Assembly: GCF_009002475.1 (NCBI RefSeq)
Contig: NZ_AP019860.1
Location: 1,488,001-1,552,000 of the forward strand
DNA: 64,000 bases
Reading direction: 5' to 3'
Source: Candidatus Uabimicrobium amorphum
Lineage (GTDB): Bacteria; Planctomycetota; Uabimicrobiia; Uabimicrobiales; Uabimicrobiaceae
Shown here: positions 47,883 through 57,200 of the stretch, piece by piece
Position numbering within the stretch: position 1 is the first letter of the stretch
Layout of the letters: the number at the start of each line of letters is the position of its first letter
Notes under the pieces: generated by a model
Database searches by the model: none
The model's input: the letters and a program-made list of their open reading frames with translations, nothing else
What the model was told of the DNA's origin: nothing
Made by a program: the position numbers and the translations under genes

Positions 47883-48228
47883 AGCAGTTACAGCTGCGCT
47901 GTAAACTGCTATTCTCATACCTCTCCCACAGGGAGAGATGTAATGCGTCTCTTTTGTAAAAAACTAAATTCACTTGATTTGCGAGACAAAAGTATCGCGT
48001 TACCATATTCATAAAATTATGGTTGTGCATGCGGCGGCACAAAGTAACACAAATGGAAACAAATTCAGACGTGTTATGCCTCTCCCTGTGGGAGAGGCAT
48101 GAGAATTATGGTTTTTAGCGAAGCTAAAACCTTAAATTCGATGGTGAGGGCACCAATACGGAAACGAATCCCTACAACAAAATTCCCCCTAATTCGATGG
48201 TGAAGGCACCCAATCTAAAAATCCCCTA
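47883..48228. repeat. Inverted-repeat element ending in reversed copies of the 57-base unit
   Basis: Arms of 27 bases at 47911-47937 and 48080-48106 are complementary with one mismatch, and each contains its own hairpin (7-base arms around aca; 11-base arms around tgt). A full reversed copy of the tandem unit lies at 48135-48190 and a shortened one at 48191-48228. Together with the block at 47826-47882 this makes a large nested inverted repeat of about 400 bases, like a non-autonomous mobile or extragenic repeat. The last copy reaches the stop codon of the neighbouring gene. Confidence 0.75.
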
Positions 48229-49362
48229 AGTCAACCATTCCATCACCTGCAAAAAAGTGCCCGCATCTATTTTACCTGCATATAAATTGTGCAATAGCGT
48301 TTCGCGCAGTGTTGCCGTCTTTTGCGCCATTTTTGTTATTTTCTCTTCTGACATATTTGTATGCACGGCTTTCCGCAATGCAGCATCGATTTGCCAAAGT
48401 TCGTATATAAGCACTTGCCCGTTGTAGCCAATATATCTACACTTTTCACAACCTGTATTATACCCAAGCCTCACTTTCGCAATATCAACACCATACTCCA
48501 AAAGCTCTCGTTCAACAGCAGATGAAACGTCATAACCCACACCGCAATGACCACATTGTTGCGGTAGCAAATATTGCGAAATAATGAGATCTACGCAGTC
48601 TATGACCTGCGAGCCTCCCATTTCACATACACGCTGTATCGTTTGCAATGGACTATGAATCCCGCCCCACATACTGACAACTAGCATTTTATTCTGTTCA
48701 CTGAGTTCTAGTGCCGCGCTCAGCGAATCGTGATCACGAATAGGATGGGCAATTCCCCAATAGTCGACCATCGAGGTTTTTTCAAAAATAGCGCCTATGT
48801 TCATACCGATATCGTGACGAATCGCCAACAAATCTGTATTTTTTGGCCACTGGGTGTTGCCATTGTCGATCGCACAGCAACGTTTTGTCGTAAGCTCGTT
48901 TAAAATTGCGGACTGCGTGGTCGTGGCTCCCCCTTCTTGCGGAGAACTGATGAGAATTGCTTTCGTATTTTTTTGGACAATGATATCCTGCGAGGCTTTG
49001 TTCATTCCCAATTGTGACAATGGCTTTAACGTTTGCGTTGCGATCGTCTGTAACTTTAAAGATACTTCGTTGTCATCTTGTAGGTAGTGGAGAATACCCC
49101 TGTAACCTTGGCGCAAAAAGCGATGCTGTATCGAGGACTCTTGTATATCGAAAGCTTTTTTGATGTTATGAATAAAGTTTATAGAACAAGGGCGGGTTAT
49201 ACAGTGATTGTCGGTGTCGTATATTGAGATGGAAGTTTCGCCGCGATGGGAATGAAAGTATAAACGACGAAAATTGAGCAAAAACAACTCGCCTATGCAT
49301 GAAAACACAGACGAGTCACTTGTTGTATTTGCTATCTTAGAAAAAATTTTTTCTATATCCAT
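48226..49362 (-). CDS. Degenerate GspE/PilB-like secretion ATPase
   Basis: A 378-residue protein with the layout of the type II secretion/type IV pilus ATPase family. Residues 134-150 sit at the P-loop but read SSPQEGGATTTQS, so the Walker A lysine is absent. Aspartate-box and Walker B regions are also poorly kept. The zinc-binding part is preserved: CGHC (Cys270, Cys273) and GCEKCRYIGYNGQVLIYE (Cys305, Cys308). It is shorter than GspE/PilB (500 or more). I infer a pseudo-ATPase with a structural or regulatory role, or a gene in decay, though the frame is intact. It lies 5 bases downstream of the glycosidase-like gene. Confidence 0.7.
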   Translation of the reverse strand: MDIEKIFSKIANTTSDSSVFSCIGELFLLNFRRLYFHSHRGETSISIYDTDNHCITRPCSINFIHNIKKAFDIQESSIQHRFLRQGYRGILHYLQDDNEVSLKLQTIATQTLKPLSQLGMNKASQDIIVQKNTKAILISSPQEGGATTTQSAILNELTTKRCCAIDNGNTQWPKNTDLLAIRHDIGMNIGAIFEKTSMVDYWGIAHPIRDHDSLSAALELSEQNKMLVVSMWGGIHSPLQTIQRVCEMGGSQVIDCVDLIISQYLLPQQCGHCGVGYDVSSAVERELLEYGVDIAKVRLGYNTGCEKCRYIGYNGQVLIYELWQIDAALRKAVHTNMSEEKITKMAQKTATLRETLLHNLYAGKIDAGTFLQVMEWLT

Positions 49363-49367
49363 TTATT

Positions 49368-51839
49368 CTACCACTCTTGGCACCATTCCGGTCTAGAACG
49401 TAGATTATTTTGTGGATATTGTGGTTCTTCTTTTGGTCGTGTCAATAGCTCTTTTAAGAAACTATCGTTCCCAAAAGCTTTGATCAGTTCCTTGCGCAAT
49501 TGTGTGATATTCAATCCACCAATGATGGGGATGTCATCATCAATGACCCATTCACCTTCGCCATTTGCCACGTCTACTGGATCAATGAAATTCAAATAGC
49601 CTGGGCTGGCGGGTTGGTCAACGGCTTTCCCTTCATCACGCCACCAATACACCAAAGAGTGTGCGGTCCATAGGTAACCATAGTGGTATGCCGTAGGGTT
49701 ATATCGCCATCCGGCAATGCGATGTAGGTCTACGCGATAACGTTGTTCCTGACGGCGGACGACGACTTTGGCCTTATCTAAACACCTTCGTGCTTCCGCT
49801 AGACGTTGTGGCGCTTTGCCAAGCTCACCGCTCCAGGCGTTGTCCATAATTTCGTCTACTGTTTCATACAGATTATGCACTTGTCGCGCACGTAGCGCTG
49901 TAATGCGGATGGCATCGTTGAGCTCGTCATAGATTTTCTGGCCACTCGGAGAAACACTTCCTCTCACCATGGCAAATTCATCGGCTAAGGCATTAAATCT
50001 TTCGTCCATGGCGCGAAGTACTGGCTTCACTTCGGCGTCGTAAGGAGGGTCATCAATAGGATTGCGCATATCGATAAGCCCTTTTTTCTTTGGACATACC
50101 ACAACAGCATCGGTAAGGTTCGACATATCCATCCACGTGTCGTATCCTTGAATGTAAGCCGTTCCATTGCGCTTTTCAATACTTTTCGGACTTTTACCGT
50201 TTACCTTACCAAAGATCAGCAAATCTGCTTGTGCCTTGATTAAACGTATAATGGTATGTGTCGCGGAATGAGAACCGTCTCCTAACGGTGCTAGGATCTT
50301 TTGCAACATCTTCGCAAGGGCCACATCGTGGTTCTTCTCTTCGATCATTGGGTCCCACGAAGTTCGTGCGGTAACGACGTCGTTTAACCAATATCCCCAT
50401 TCCCAACCACTGGAAAAGTTAACTTGACCTTGGATACGTGAACCGGCATGTGCACCACGCCCCATTTTACCATCAAGTTCATCTTGGGCGATGAGGCGCA
50501 AATCAAAAAAGCGTCTCTCGGCATAAATAGGCAAAAAAATGGGAACGTTGATATCAAAGCTCACCCAGTAAGCCGTTTCGGGATACCAAAGAACTTCACG
50601 TCTACCCGCTTCCATTTGCATATAACGACGTATTTCGCTAAAATCTTTTCCATTATAAGTAGGAGCAGGGTCTGTTAGGGAATAAAACTGTACGGTATGT
50701 GGTAAAACTCCCATGCTTTGGTCGCAATAATAAGGTAGGAAGTTAAAATTTATATCTTCTCCTGTTTCAGGATCTTTATACCCTTCGGCTTTTTGGTGTT
50801 GCGAACAGTGAATTTTGACATACGTTCTTTTGCCATAGGTATTTTGCGCGTACATACTCGCAGCGTTCATCCAACTCAACATCTTTTCCGAAGTGGGATG
50901 GGTGAATTCGCTAAAACCCATTTCGACTTCAAAATAGTCAAAACCAGCTTGGTGTAGCCAATCAATCGCATTGTGGATTTGCTGTATTTCGGTTCCGTCC
51001 ACTTGTCTAACCATAAGCCACGAGTGCTGTTGACGTAGAATAATGGGCGCGTCTACCCCTACAGCTATTCCCCAATTGTGACCCATCTCAACAAGTATTT
51101 TTAATCTTTCTTGGCGTTCGCGACTATCAGCAAATTGTTGCCAAGAACTCGCCATAAGGAGCACCCATTCTACGCGATTTTGTTTGTTGGCGATCATCCA
51201 TTCAAGAAAGACATCCCACTCTGGCAATGTACTTTCCCAACCCACGCGATCTTCGGGTCCTTGAGGTCCCCAGCCGTTTAGCATGTCGGTAAGTTCCAGT
51301 GGATGTTGCGTGTGTAAGTGCCAAGCGCGAATAGGCCAATATGGCTTTTGTTGGGTATCGATTTGTCGTGGGATATTTAGTTTTTGTGGTAGAGTAGGTT
51401 CTAAAGGATGCAAAAAACCAAAACCCATTTCCTCTAATAAACTGTAAACCCCATACAAAAGGCCAATGTTAACTTTTGAGGAAGCACACACGTTTTTTTC
51501 GGTGTTCATGTTACCGCGAACTGCGATAACGTGTTTACCGTCTATTTGCTGCGTGCGAATGATAAATCCTTCTGATCCAAGCTGATCTAGCTCGAATTGC
51601 GCAATAATTTTCTTTGCGTAAAAAGTATCTCCCATGGTAATGACAATTTCACTTTGCGCAAGTTGCGGGTCACCATTAACGATGTGAAACTGATCTTTTG
51701 CTACGGAAGAGATTAAATGCTCTATGCGTTGTTTGGGTATAGAGCTGAAGTTGTTTTCAAAGTTAAGTAGTAGTGTTTCTTTTGCAAAGCAAAAACTCAT
51801 ACAACAACACAGTACTAACAGTAAAAACTTTTTATTCAT
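49368..51839 (-). CDS. Secreted glycoside-hydrolase-like protein with GH20b/GH67N-type N-terminal domain
   Basis: An 823-residue protein with a signal peptide (hydrophobic core at 4-18, cleavage after CFA). Residues about 20-150 resemble the alpha/beta domain preceding the barrel in GH20 and GH67 enzymes (SEGFIIRTQQIDGKHVIAVRG, then LLYGVYSLLEEMGFGFLHP). A probable TIM barrel follows, with aromatic and acidic strand ends (RAWHLHTQHP, FDYFEVEMGFSEF). The C-terminal 250 residues are helical. A polysaccharide-degrading role is likely, but the catalytic pair cannot be named. ATG 51839 has GGGAGG seven bases upstream. Confidence 0.6.
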   Translation of the reverse strand: MNKKFLLLVLCCCMSFCFAKETLLLNFENNFSSIPKQRIEHLISSVAKDQFHIVNGDPQLAQSEIVITMGDTFYAKKIIAQFELDQLGSEGFIIRTQQIDGKHVIAVRGNMNTEKNVCASSKVNIGLLYGVYSLLEEMGFGFLHPLEPTLPQKLNIPRQIDTQQKPYWPIRAWHLHTQHPLELTDMLNGWGPQGPEDRVGWESTLPEWDVFLEWMIANKQNRVEWVLLMASSWQQFADSRERQERLKILVEMGHNWGIAVGVDAPIILRQQHSWLMVRQVDGTEIQQIHNAIDWLHQAGFDYFEVEMGFSEFTHPTSEKMLSWMNAASMYAQNTYGKRTYVKIHCSQHQKAEGYKDPETGEDINFNFLPYYCDQSMGVLPHTVQFYSLTDPAPTYNGKDFSEIRRYMQMEAGRREVLWYPETAYWVSFDINVPIFLPIYAERRFFDLRLIAQDELDGKMGRGAHAGSRIQGQVNFSSGWEWGYWLNDVVTARTSWDPMIEEKNHDVALAKMLQKILAPLGDGSHSATHTIIRLIKAQADLLIFGKVNGKSPKSIEKRNGTAYIQGYDTWMDMSNLTDAVVVCPKKKGLIDMRNPIDDPPYDAEVKPVLRAMDERFNALADEFAMVRGSVSPSGQKIYDELNDAIRITALRARQVHNLYETVDEIMDNAWSGELGKAPQRLAEARRCLDKAKVVVRRQEQRYRVDLHRIAGWRYNPTAYHYGYLWTAHSLVYWWRDEGKAVDQPASPGYLNFIDPVDVANGEGEWVIDDDIPIIGGLNITQLRKELIKAFGNDSFLKELLTRPKEEPQYPQNNLRSRPEWCQEW

Positions 51840-51912
51840 AAGTAAACCTCCCATTATAAGTTATATACGTTATATCTTAAGATATCGCATATAAATAGTC
51901 TACGAAAATAAT

Positions 51913-53085
51913 TTACGTAGCTATTTGCTTTAGGATTTCAGGAATCTCATCGTGGTGGTCATACCAAATAGGATGAACACCTAACTCATCCATGACGAAT
52001 TCTTGTTGTTCAAAATCTAGTTTTTCCACTTGTTGAATGATGCCACGTATTTCGTAACGATAACGTGGTTCACCTTCTGAATCCGGTGTCGCTGCTTTTA
52101 CGGCCACGGGACGTGCAGATTTTCTCTTCACCGCACTTTTTACCCCAATGCGATTTGGACCTAACAAACTCGAAGAGAAGTCGCGTTTGGCACCACTGTT
52201 GTAAAAATTGTGCATGTATTCAATCGCTTGGTTGTTGATATCTTCAAGAGCTTGCGTGGTGATATTGAGTTTTTGTCTTTGCAGCAAAGCGTAGTTTCGC
52301 GGCTGCGAGCCCTGACTTTTTGATGCATACAACAATCTTCTCATATTGCGATCTGACAAAGATAGACCGATCATCACCCCAACAGAATTGGACATGGAAT
52401 TGAGTTGCACTTTATTGGACCAATGATCGGGATTACTTGCCATTCGATTATACTGTGTTTCGGTAAATACCAACTGATCTATCGTTGACCGCGGCAAATC
52501 GGGACGAATGGGAATAAAGCCATGTACATGATAAACTGGAAGACTTTGTAAATTGGGTACACTACGCGTAAAAATGCTTTCCGCAGGAGAATCTCCTAGA
52601 GCAATTTCTAAAAAGTCGTCATAGTTGTAAGTAACTACAGATTGTATTCCGCGAGAGGACGTGGATTTCTCACATAAATAGGCAATGGCATCTAGAGTAG
52701 GATTTCCGTTACGCAGTGAATCTTTGTTTAAATCCTCTGCTGGCGAACCGTTTTCGTCGAGTAGACCACTGTACAAAGTGCTATACATTCTATCGAGAAA
52801 TTTTCGCTGCCCTTCTTCATCGTTCGAAAAGTATTTTTGTAATTTGCGTACCGTAATTTCTAAGGGCTCGTTATTTTGCGAAAGATACCACTCTGAAATC
52901 GCAAATAGATAGTTAGGTAGTGGTCGCCACCCCTTCATTTTTTGCTCGCCAATGACAGAAAAATACATGGCCAAAACTAACTTTTCCCAACTTGGTAGGC
53001 CGTTGGCTATTGAAGTGCCCGCTCCCAAATACAAGGTAATGTTTTTGTGTCGATATGCCTGTTGTAGATGTTCTAAATAATCCAT
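51913..53085 (-). CDS. SIR2-like domain protein
   Basis: A 390-residue protein. Residues about 10-270 match the SIR2-like fold: ITLYLGAGTSIANGLPSW (NAD-binding loop), VVTYNYDDFLE (equivalent of the TxNxD motif, with Asn and Asp), VYHVHGFI (catalytic-type His) and GLSLSDRNMRRLL. No zinc cysteines are seen, unlike deacylase sirtuins. Domains like this act as NAD-degrading effectors in several antiphage systems; other roles exist. The C-terminal 100 residues are unassigned. ATG 53085 has AAAGG upstream. It stands alone, divergent from the next gene. Confidence 0.75.
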   Translation of the reverse strand: MDYLEHLQQAYRHKNITLYLGAGTSIANGLPSWEKLVLAMYFSVIGEQKMKGWRPLPNYLFAISEWYLSQNNEPLEITVRKLQKYFSNDEEGQRKFLDRMYSTLYSGLLDENGSPAEDLNKDSLRNGNPTLDAIAYLCEKSTSSRGIQSVVTYNYDDFLEIALGDSPAESIFTRSVPNLQSLPVYHVHGFIPIRPDLPRSTIDQLVFTETQYNRMASNPDHWSNKVQLNSMSNSVGVMIGLSLSDRNMRRLLYASKSQGSQPRNYALLQRQKLNITTQALEDINNQAIEYMHNFYNSGAKRDFSSSLLGPNRIGVKSAVKRKSARPVAVKAATPDSEGEPRYRYEIRGIIQQVEKLDFEQQEFVMDELGVHPIWYDHHDEIPEILKQIAT

Positions 53086-53291
53086 TCGTGACCTTTCTAA
53101 ATAGTCCCAATTTTTTAAGTGCCGCACGCCGCGACTACGTTCATCGATTTTTTCTTTCCATTTATATTAGCGAAAGAGTGGTTTCAATGAAAAGTACAAA
53201 ATAAATTTTCTAAGCGTACTCATCGCAAAAATTTTCTATAATATTGCTCACACATATGCTTCATTCATTTATAGATATTTAGGAGAAAAAG

Positions 53292-54806
53292 ATGAAACTG
53301 CGTTACTTAGTTGTAGTCATACTGTTAAGTATGTTTATGAATTCTTTATCAGCGCAAGACTACAAAGAATTAGGTATATGGCTTGACAACTGGGAAATTA
53401 TCAAAAATAAATACTTAGATGAAGTAGGTAAAAAAAGCCGTCCACGTGAAAAGTTTTTAGGGTTTAAAAAAGCGAGCCTGACACCATCTCTAAAGAAACT
53501 CGACAGATGTTACAACTCTCTTGAAGATGAGAGTCTTGCTGGAACAAATTTTATCAAAACGTTTAAGTCGTTCAAAAAGGCTTACAAGAAATTCAATAAA
53601 GCCAAAGATACATACGTAAACTTTATTGAAGATGACTTGCTAAAAGAATCGAAAACCTCCCCGCAAAAAAAAGCGGCGGCAACACTCGTTGAAAATTTAG
53701 ATGACTTGGAGAAAAGTATCGTCGATTTTCGCGAGGAAGTAACCAAAGAAAAAAAATCAAAAATGACATTCAAATTTGATTTGATTGAATGTGATGACAA
53801 AACACCTTATTTGGAAGAGCCAGATGGTACTCTACACATTACTGTTGAATTATCATCAAGTGCCCTAAAGAAATATAAAAAGACCATTCGAGTTGGCGCC
53901 AAACAACGATTGAGAAAACTTCGTAACAAATTAGAGAAAAAACTCATTGAAATCGACAAGGGTGTTGGTGATAAAATTTGGGAATTTATATTTGCTGAAA
54001 ATTTAGAGCAGGAAACCGAAAAAGCGCGCAAAGAAGCTCAAAAACAATGGGAAACTGTTATCGAAGAAGCATATGTAGAAGTGGAAGAAGCTATTCTTTT
54101 CACATGGATGAAGATACGTAGATCGCGTGTTCGCTACCGCAAGTACCAAGTAGAAACCACAAAGTCTGTTGCCAAAAAAACCTTTTCTCTCACTTCTGGA
54201 GTGGGACGTTTGATCGGTAGTGGGGGCACAGACGTCACAGCTTATCTAAGTACCGCAAAGGCGATTTACGATATTGCAATGGAAATAAAGAATTTACTGA
54301 CCACTCCCGAAAAAATAGCAGAAACGCTTAGTAAAGACCTTGTTAAATTTCAGCAGGTCTACCAGGAATTGGAAAAAGACCAATCGAGTATCAGTTTACA
54401 AACGCAACTGGCAAAAGCCGAGTCTGCAATTCGCGAGAACCTAAAAAAACTCAAAGATAAAAATGCCGGTTTAGTGACAAGAGCGCTAAATTTGGAGAAA
54501 AAAATGACGGAGTTGAAACAGCTTCGCGAAAGTATTGATGATCATGAATCGTTATTGCGCGGTTCGAAACTAGAGGCTATTGATATAAAGTTATCTGGTC
54601 TCGTAGAAAAGCATAAAGATTTGTTGAAGCGTTTTGAAAAAAATGACCAAGTGGCCGAGTTGGCCATAAGCGTTTATGCACAAAAAGGTGCTGCCGCTAT
54701 TTTACAAGCAAAAGAAGCTCTAGCAAAAGCATACGATTACTACAGCAAAGCAAAAACCGCTGTTACTAAATTTGCAGAAGTGGCCGAAACATTAGGCGTT
54801 TTATAA
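53292..54806 (+). CDS. Secreted coiled-coil protein of unknown function
   Basis: A 504-residue protein with a signal peptide (residues 1-21, cleavage after LSA). The mature part is almost wholly helical and very rich in Lys and Glu, with heptad-like patterns (about 70-150, 220-300 and 355-460). A short less charged stretch (SGVGRLIGSGGTDVTAYLS, about 310-330) could contact a membrane. No family recognised. AGGAG precedes the ATG. The kinase gene follows after 63 bases in the same direction. Confidence 0.6.
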   Translation: MKLRYLVVVILLSMFMNSLSAQDYKELGIWLDNWEIIKNKYLDEVGKKSRPREKFLGFKKASLTPSLKKLDRCYNSLEDESLAGTNFIKTFKSFKKAYKKFNKAKDTYVNFIEDDLLKESKTSPQKKAAATLVENLDDLEKSIVDFREEVTKEKKSKMTFKFDLIECDDKTPYLEEPDGTLHITVELSSSALKKYKKTIRVGAKQRLRKLRNKLEKKLIEIDKGVGDKIWEFIFAENLEQETEKARKEAQKQWETVIEEAYVEVEEAILFTWMKIRRSRVRYRKYQVETTKSVAKKTFSLTSGVGRLIGSGGTDVTAYLSTAKAIYDIAMEIKNLLTTPEKIAETLSKDLVKFQQVYQELEKDQSSISLQTQLAKAESAIRENLKKLKDKNAGLVTRALNLEKKMTELKQLRESIDDHESLLRGSKLEAIDIKLSGLVEKHKDLLKRFEKNDQVAELAISVYAQKGAAAILQAKEALAKAYDYYSKAKTAVTKFAEVAETLGVL

Positions 54807-54869
54807 ACTAAAGCTGTTCGTAGACAAAGCATAATATAGTTTTGTCTACATAACTTTCTGAAGGTGTTT

Positions 54870-57179
54870 GTGGTGGACGAGACGAAAAAATTTCCAGAAA
54901 AAACAACAAGACGCTTTGGAAAATACGATATCATCGATGAAATAGGTCGCGGTGGTATGGGGCAAGTTTTCAAAGCTTATGATTCTGAACTTCGAAGATA
55001 CGTAGCGATTAAGATTATAAAAAAAGCCGAGATGGATCAGGAAAATATCGCACGCTTCTTCCGCGAAGCACAGACCATTGCCAAACTACAACATCCCAAT
55101 ATTATCGCCGTCTACGATTTCGGCAGCTGTAATGGTTATCCTTTTTTTGCGATGGAATATATCGAAACAGGTTCTCTGCAAACACTCATAAAAAAGCATT
55201 CGCTAACACATCGCCAAATGGCGCAAATCATGATCAAAATCGCAAAAGGTATTGATCATGCCCATAACCTAGGTATTATTCATCGCGACTTGAAACCCGA
55301 CAACATACTGATGAAAGATTCCGAACCTATCATTACCGATTTCGGTATTGCCAAGGTGGCAAATGCCGAAAAAAAACTTTCCAAAACCGGAGTTGTTTTT
55401 GGTAGCCCGGAGTATATGCCTCCCGAACAAGCAAAAGCCAAGTCACGCGCAGTTGATGAACGCAGCGATGTCTATTCTTTAGGGGCGATATTGTACCACA
55501 TGCTGGTAGGCCATCCGCCGTTTTTAGGAAAATCTTCATTGGATATTTTATACCAAGTTGCCAATCAGCCGCCTACTCCACCGACAAAGTTTAAAGCGAT
55601 GATACCTAAAAACTTAGAGCGAATTTGTTTAAAAGCTTTGGAAAAGACAAAAGTAAATCGTTACAAAAGTGCCCAAGCTTTCGCAGAGGATCTGAATTCT
55701 TTTTTAAGTGGTGGTGCAATCTCCGCAAGGCGTTCTAACCTAGGACGAATCATTATCCACCAATTAGCAAAATACAAACAAGCGTTGATCGCGGGTGTCA
55801 TCGTGGCCGTTGTTATGTGGTTTGCCAATACTTTTTCATCGTACCATCGCAATGTAACTCCGCAAGTAAAAATGCTGGACCAAGACGGAGTCATTCAGTG
55901 TGATCTCATTTCTACACGACAGCAGGTAAAAAAAATCTTTGTAAATGACCAAAACATACCATGGCAAAGCGAAAAATTTACATTAAGTGTCCCAGCAAGA
56001 TATGGTAAAAATGAACTACAATTTCACATCCTCTACACAGATGGAAAGTGGAATAGAGTAACTAAGGATATTGTGCGTGAAAGGCCGCAGTCAAGTTTTA
56101 CATATATGTGCGATGCACAGCGCTCAGGGCGTCCGCGTCAGGCTAAGGCATTTTTTGCGAACCCCCAACAACTGTACGTTCATAACAGCCTTAATCTCGA
56201 AGTCATCTTCCATCCTATTGTTGTGAACGATGTCGTTTACTTTGGCAGTAGTGACAATCACGCGTATGCGTGGGATATGAAAAAACGAGAAATAAAATGG
56301 AAGTTCTTAACAAGCCTTGATGTGGTATTCATCGCAATCGCCAAAGGAATGGTACTATGTAGTAGTGCTGATCAGCATTTATATGCCATTGATATGTACA
56401 ACGGAAATTTACTATGGAGACTCAAAACTCCGGCGATCACATTATTCTCTCCCATTGTAATCGAGAATCACATTTTCATCGTTTCGCAAAATACCCTACT
56501 TAAAATGGATTGTGAAGGCGGTGTTTGTAGTAAGATTTTTCAGGTGAATAACTTGATCACTTCTTCCCCGTGTTTTGATGGACAAAATATCATTGTCCGC
56601 AGTTCCAATAACGTTTACGCTGTGGACACGAACGGACGATTGCGTTGGAAAACAGCCATTGCAAATTTTATTACTCCCCCAAGAATGGAACAGTCCCCCT
56701 ACTATCGAGCCCCCAAACCTACAAGTGACGTGATCCACAATGGTTTACTTTATATAAATGCGACAAGAAGCATAATTGTGATCCATTGTGCCACGGGTAG
56801 AGTAGTACAAAGTTATACTACTAGCTGCGCCATTTGCTCTGATGTTGCCGTTACAGATGACAGTATTTATGCTGGATGTACACAAGGACATTTACATATT
56901 ATTCACAAAACGACAAAAAAAGACGTGCGCCTGCAGTTTTTTGAAGTGGTCGGCGAGAATCGAAATTTCATAGTGAATACACCTGTTGTTGTCGGAGACA
57001 CAATATACACCGCCTTGCATCAACCAAATACTTTCGAAAGTTTCTTTTTTACTTTTTCACTTTCAAAAAAGAAGAAATTAAGGCACAACACGCGCGGAGA
57101 AATTTCGCTACCGTTTTTTCGAAAAGATGATATGTTTTTTACGGCGGGTAATCAGTTGTATTATGTTAATGGAAAATGA
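54870..57179 (+). CDS. Receptor Ser/Thr kinase with PQQ-type propeller exterior
   Basis: A protein of about 769 residues. Residues about 12-275 are a full Hanks kinase (IGRGGMGQVFKAYD, VAIK, HRDLKPDN, DFGIAK, GSPEYMPPEQA). One helix at about 305-322 crosses the membrane. An Ig-like linker is followed by a propeller (about 430-765) whose strands carry PQQ-type pattern Y-A-x-D/W-x-x-G-x-x-x-W, such as HAYAWDMKKREIKWKF and YAIDMYNGNLLWRLK. The exterior presumably senses a ligand. The start is a GTG at 54870 or 54873 with AAGG upstream. Confidence 0.85.
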   Translation: MVDETKKFPEKTTRRFGKYDIIDEIGRGGMGQVFKAYDSELRRYVAIKIIKKAEMDQENIARFFREAQTIAKLQHPNIIAVYDFGSCNGYPFFAMEYIETGSLQTLIKKHSLTHRQMAQIMIKIAKGIDHAHNLGIIHRDLKPDNILMKDSEPIITDFGIAKVANAEKKLSKTGVVFGSPEYMPPEQAKAKSRAVDERSDVYSLGAILYHMLVGHPPFLGKSSLDILYQVANQPPTPPTKFKAMIPKNLERICLKALEKTKVNRYKSAQAFAEDLNSFLSGGAISARRSNLGRIIIHQLAKYKQALIAGVIVAVVMWFANTFSSYHRNVTPQVKMLDQDGVIQCDLISTRQQVKKIFVNDQNIPWQSEKFTLSVPARYGKNELQFHILYTDGKWNRVTKDIVRERPQSSFTYMCDAQRSGRPRQAKAFFANPQQLYVHNSLNLEVIFHPIVVNDVVYFGSSDNHAYAWDMKKREIKWKFLTSLDVVFIAIAKGMVLCSSADQHLYAIDMYNGNLLWRLKTPAITLFSPIVIENHIFIVSQNTLLKMDCEGGVCSKIFQVNNLITSSPCFDGQNIIVRSSNNVYAVDTNGRLRWKTAIANFITPPRMEQSPYYRAPKPTSDVIHNGLLYINATRSIIVIHCATGRVVQSYTTSCAICSDVAVTDDSIYAGCTQGHLHIIHKTTKKDVRLQFFEVVGENRNFIVNTPVVVGDTIYTALHQPNTFESFFFTFSLSKKKKLRHNTRGEISLPFFRKDDMFFTAGNQLYYVNGK

Positions 57180-57200
57180 TCCTCATCTGAGTTGTTTTTG

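Noticed and set aside
47635-48014. Open frames translating the tandem repeats (repeated WVDFVVGIRFPYW-like peptides)
   Set aside because: They arise from 55-57 base units that shift frame between copies, have no Shine-Dalgarno and end in the inverted repeat; a non-coding repeat explains them.
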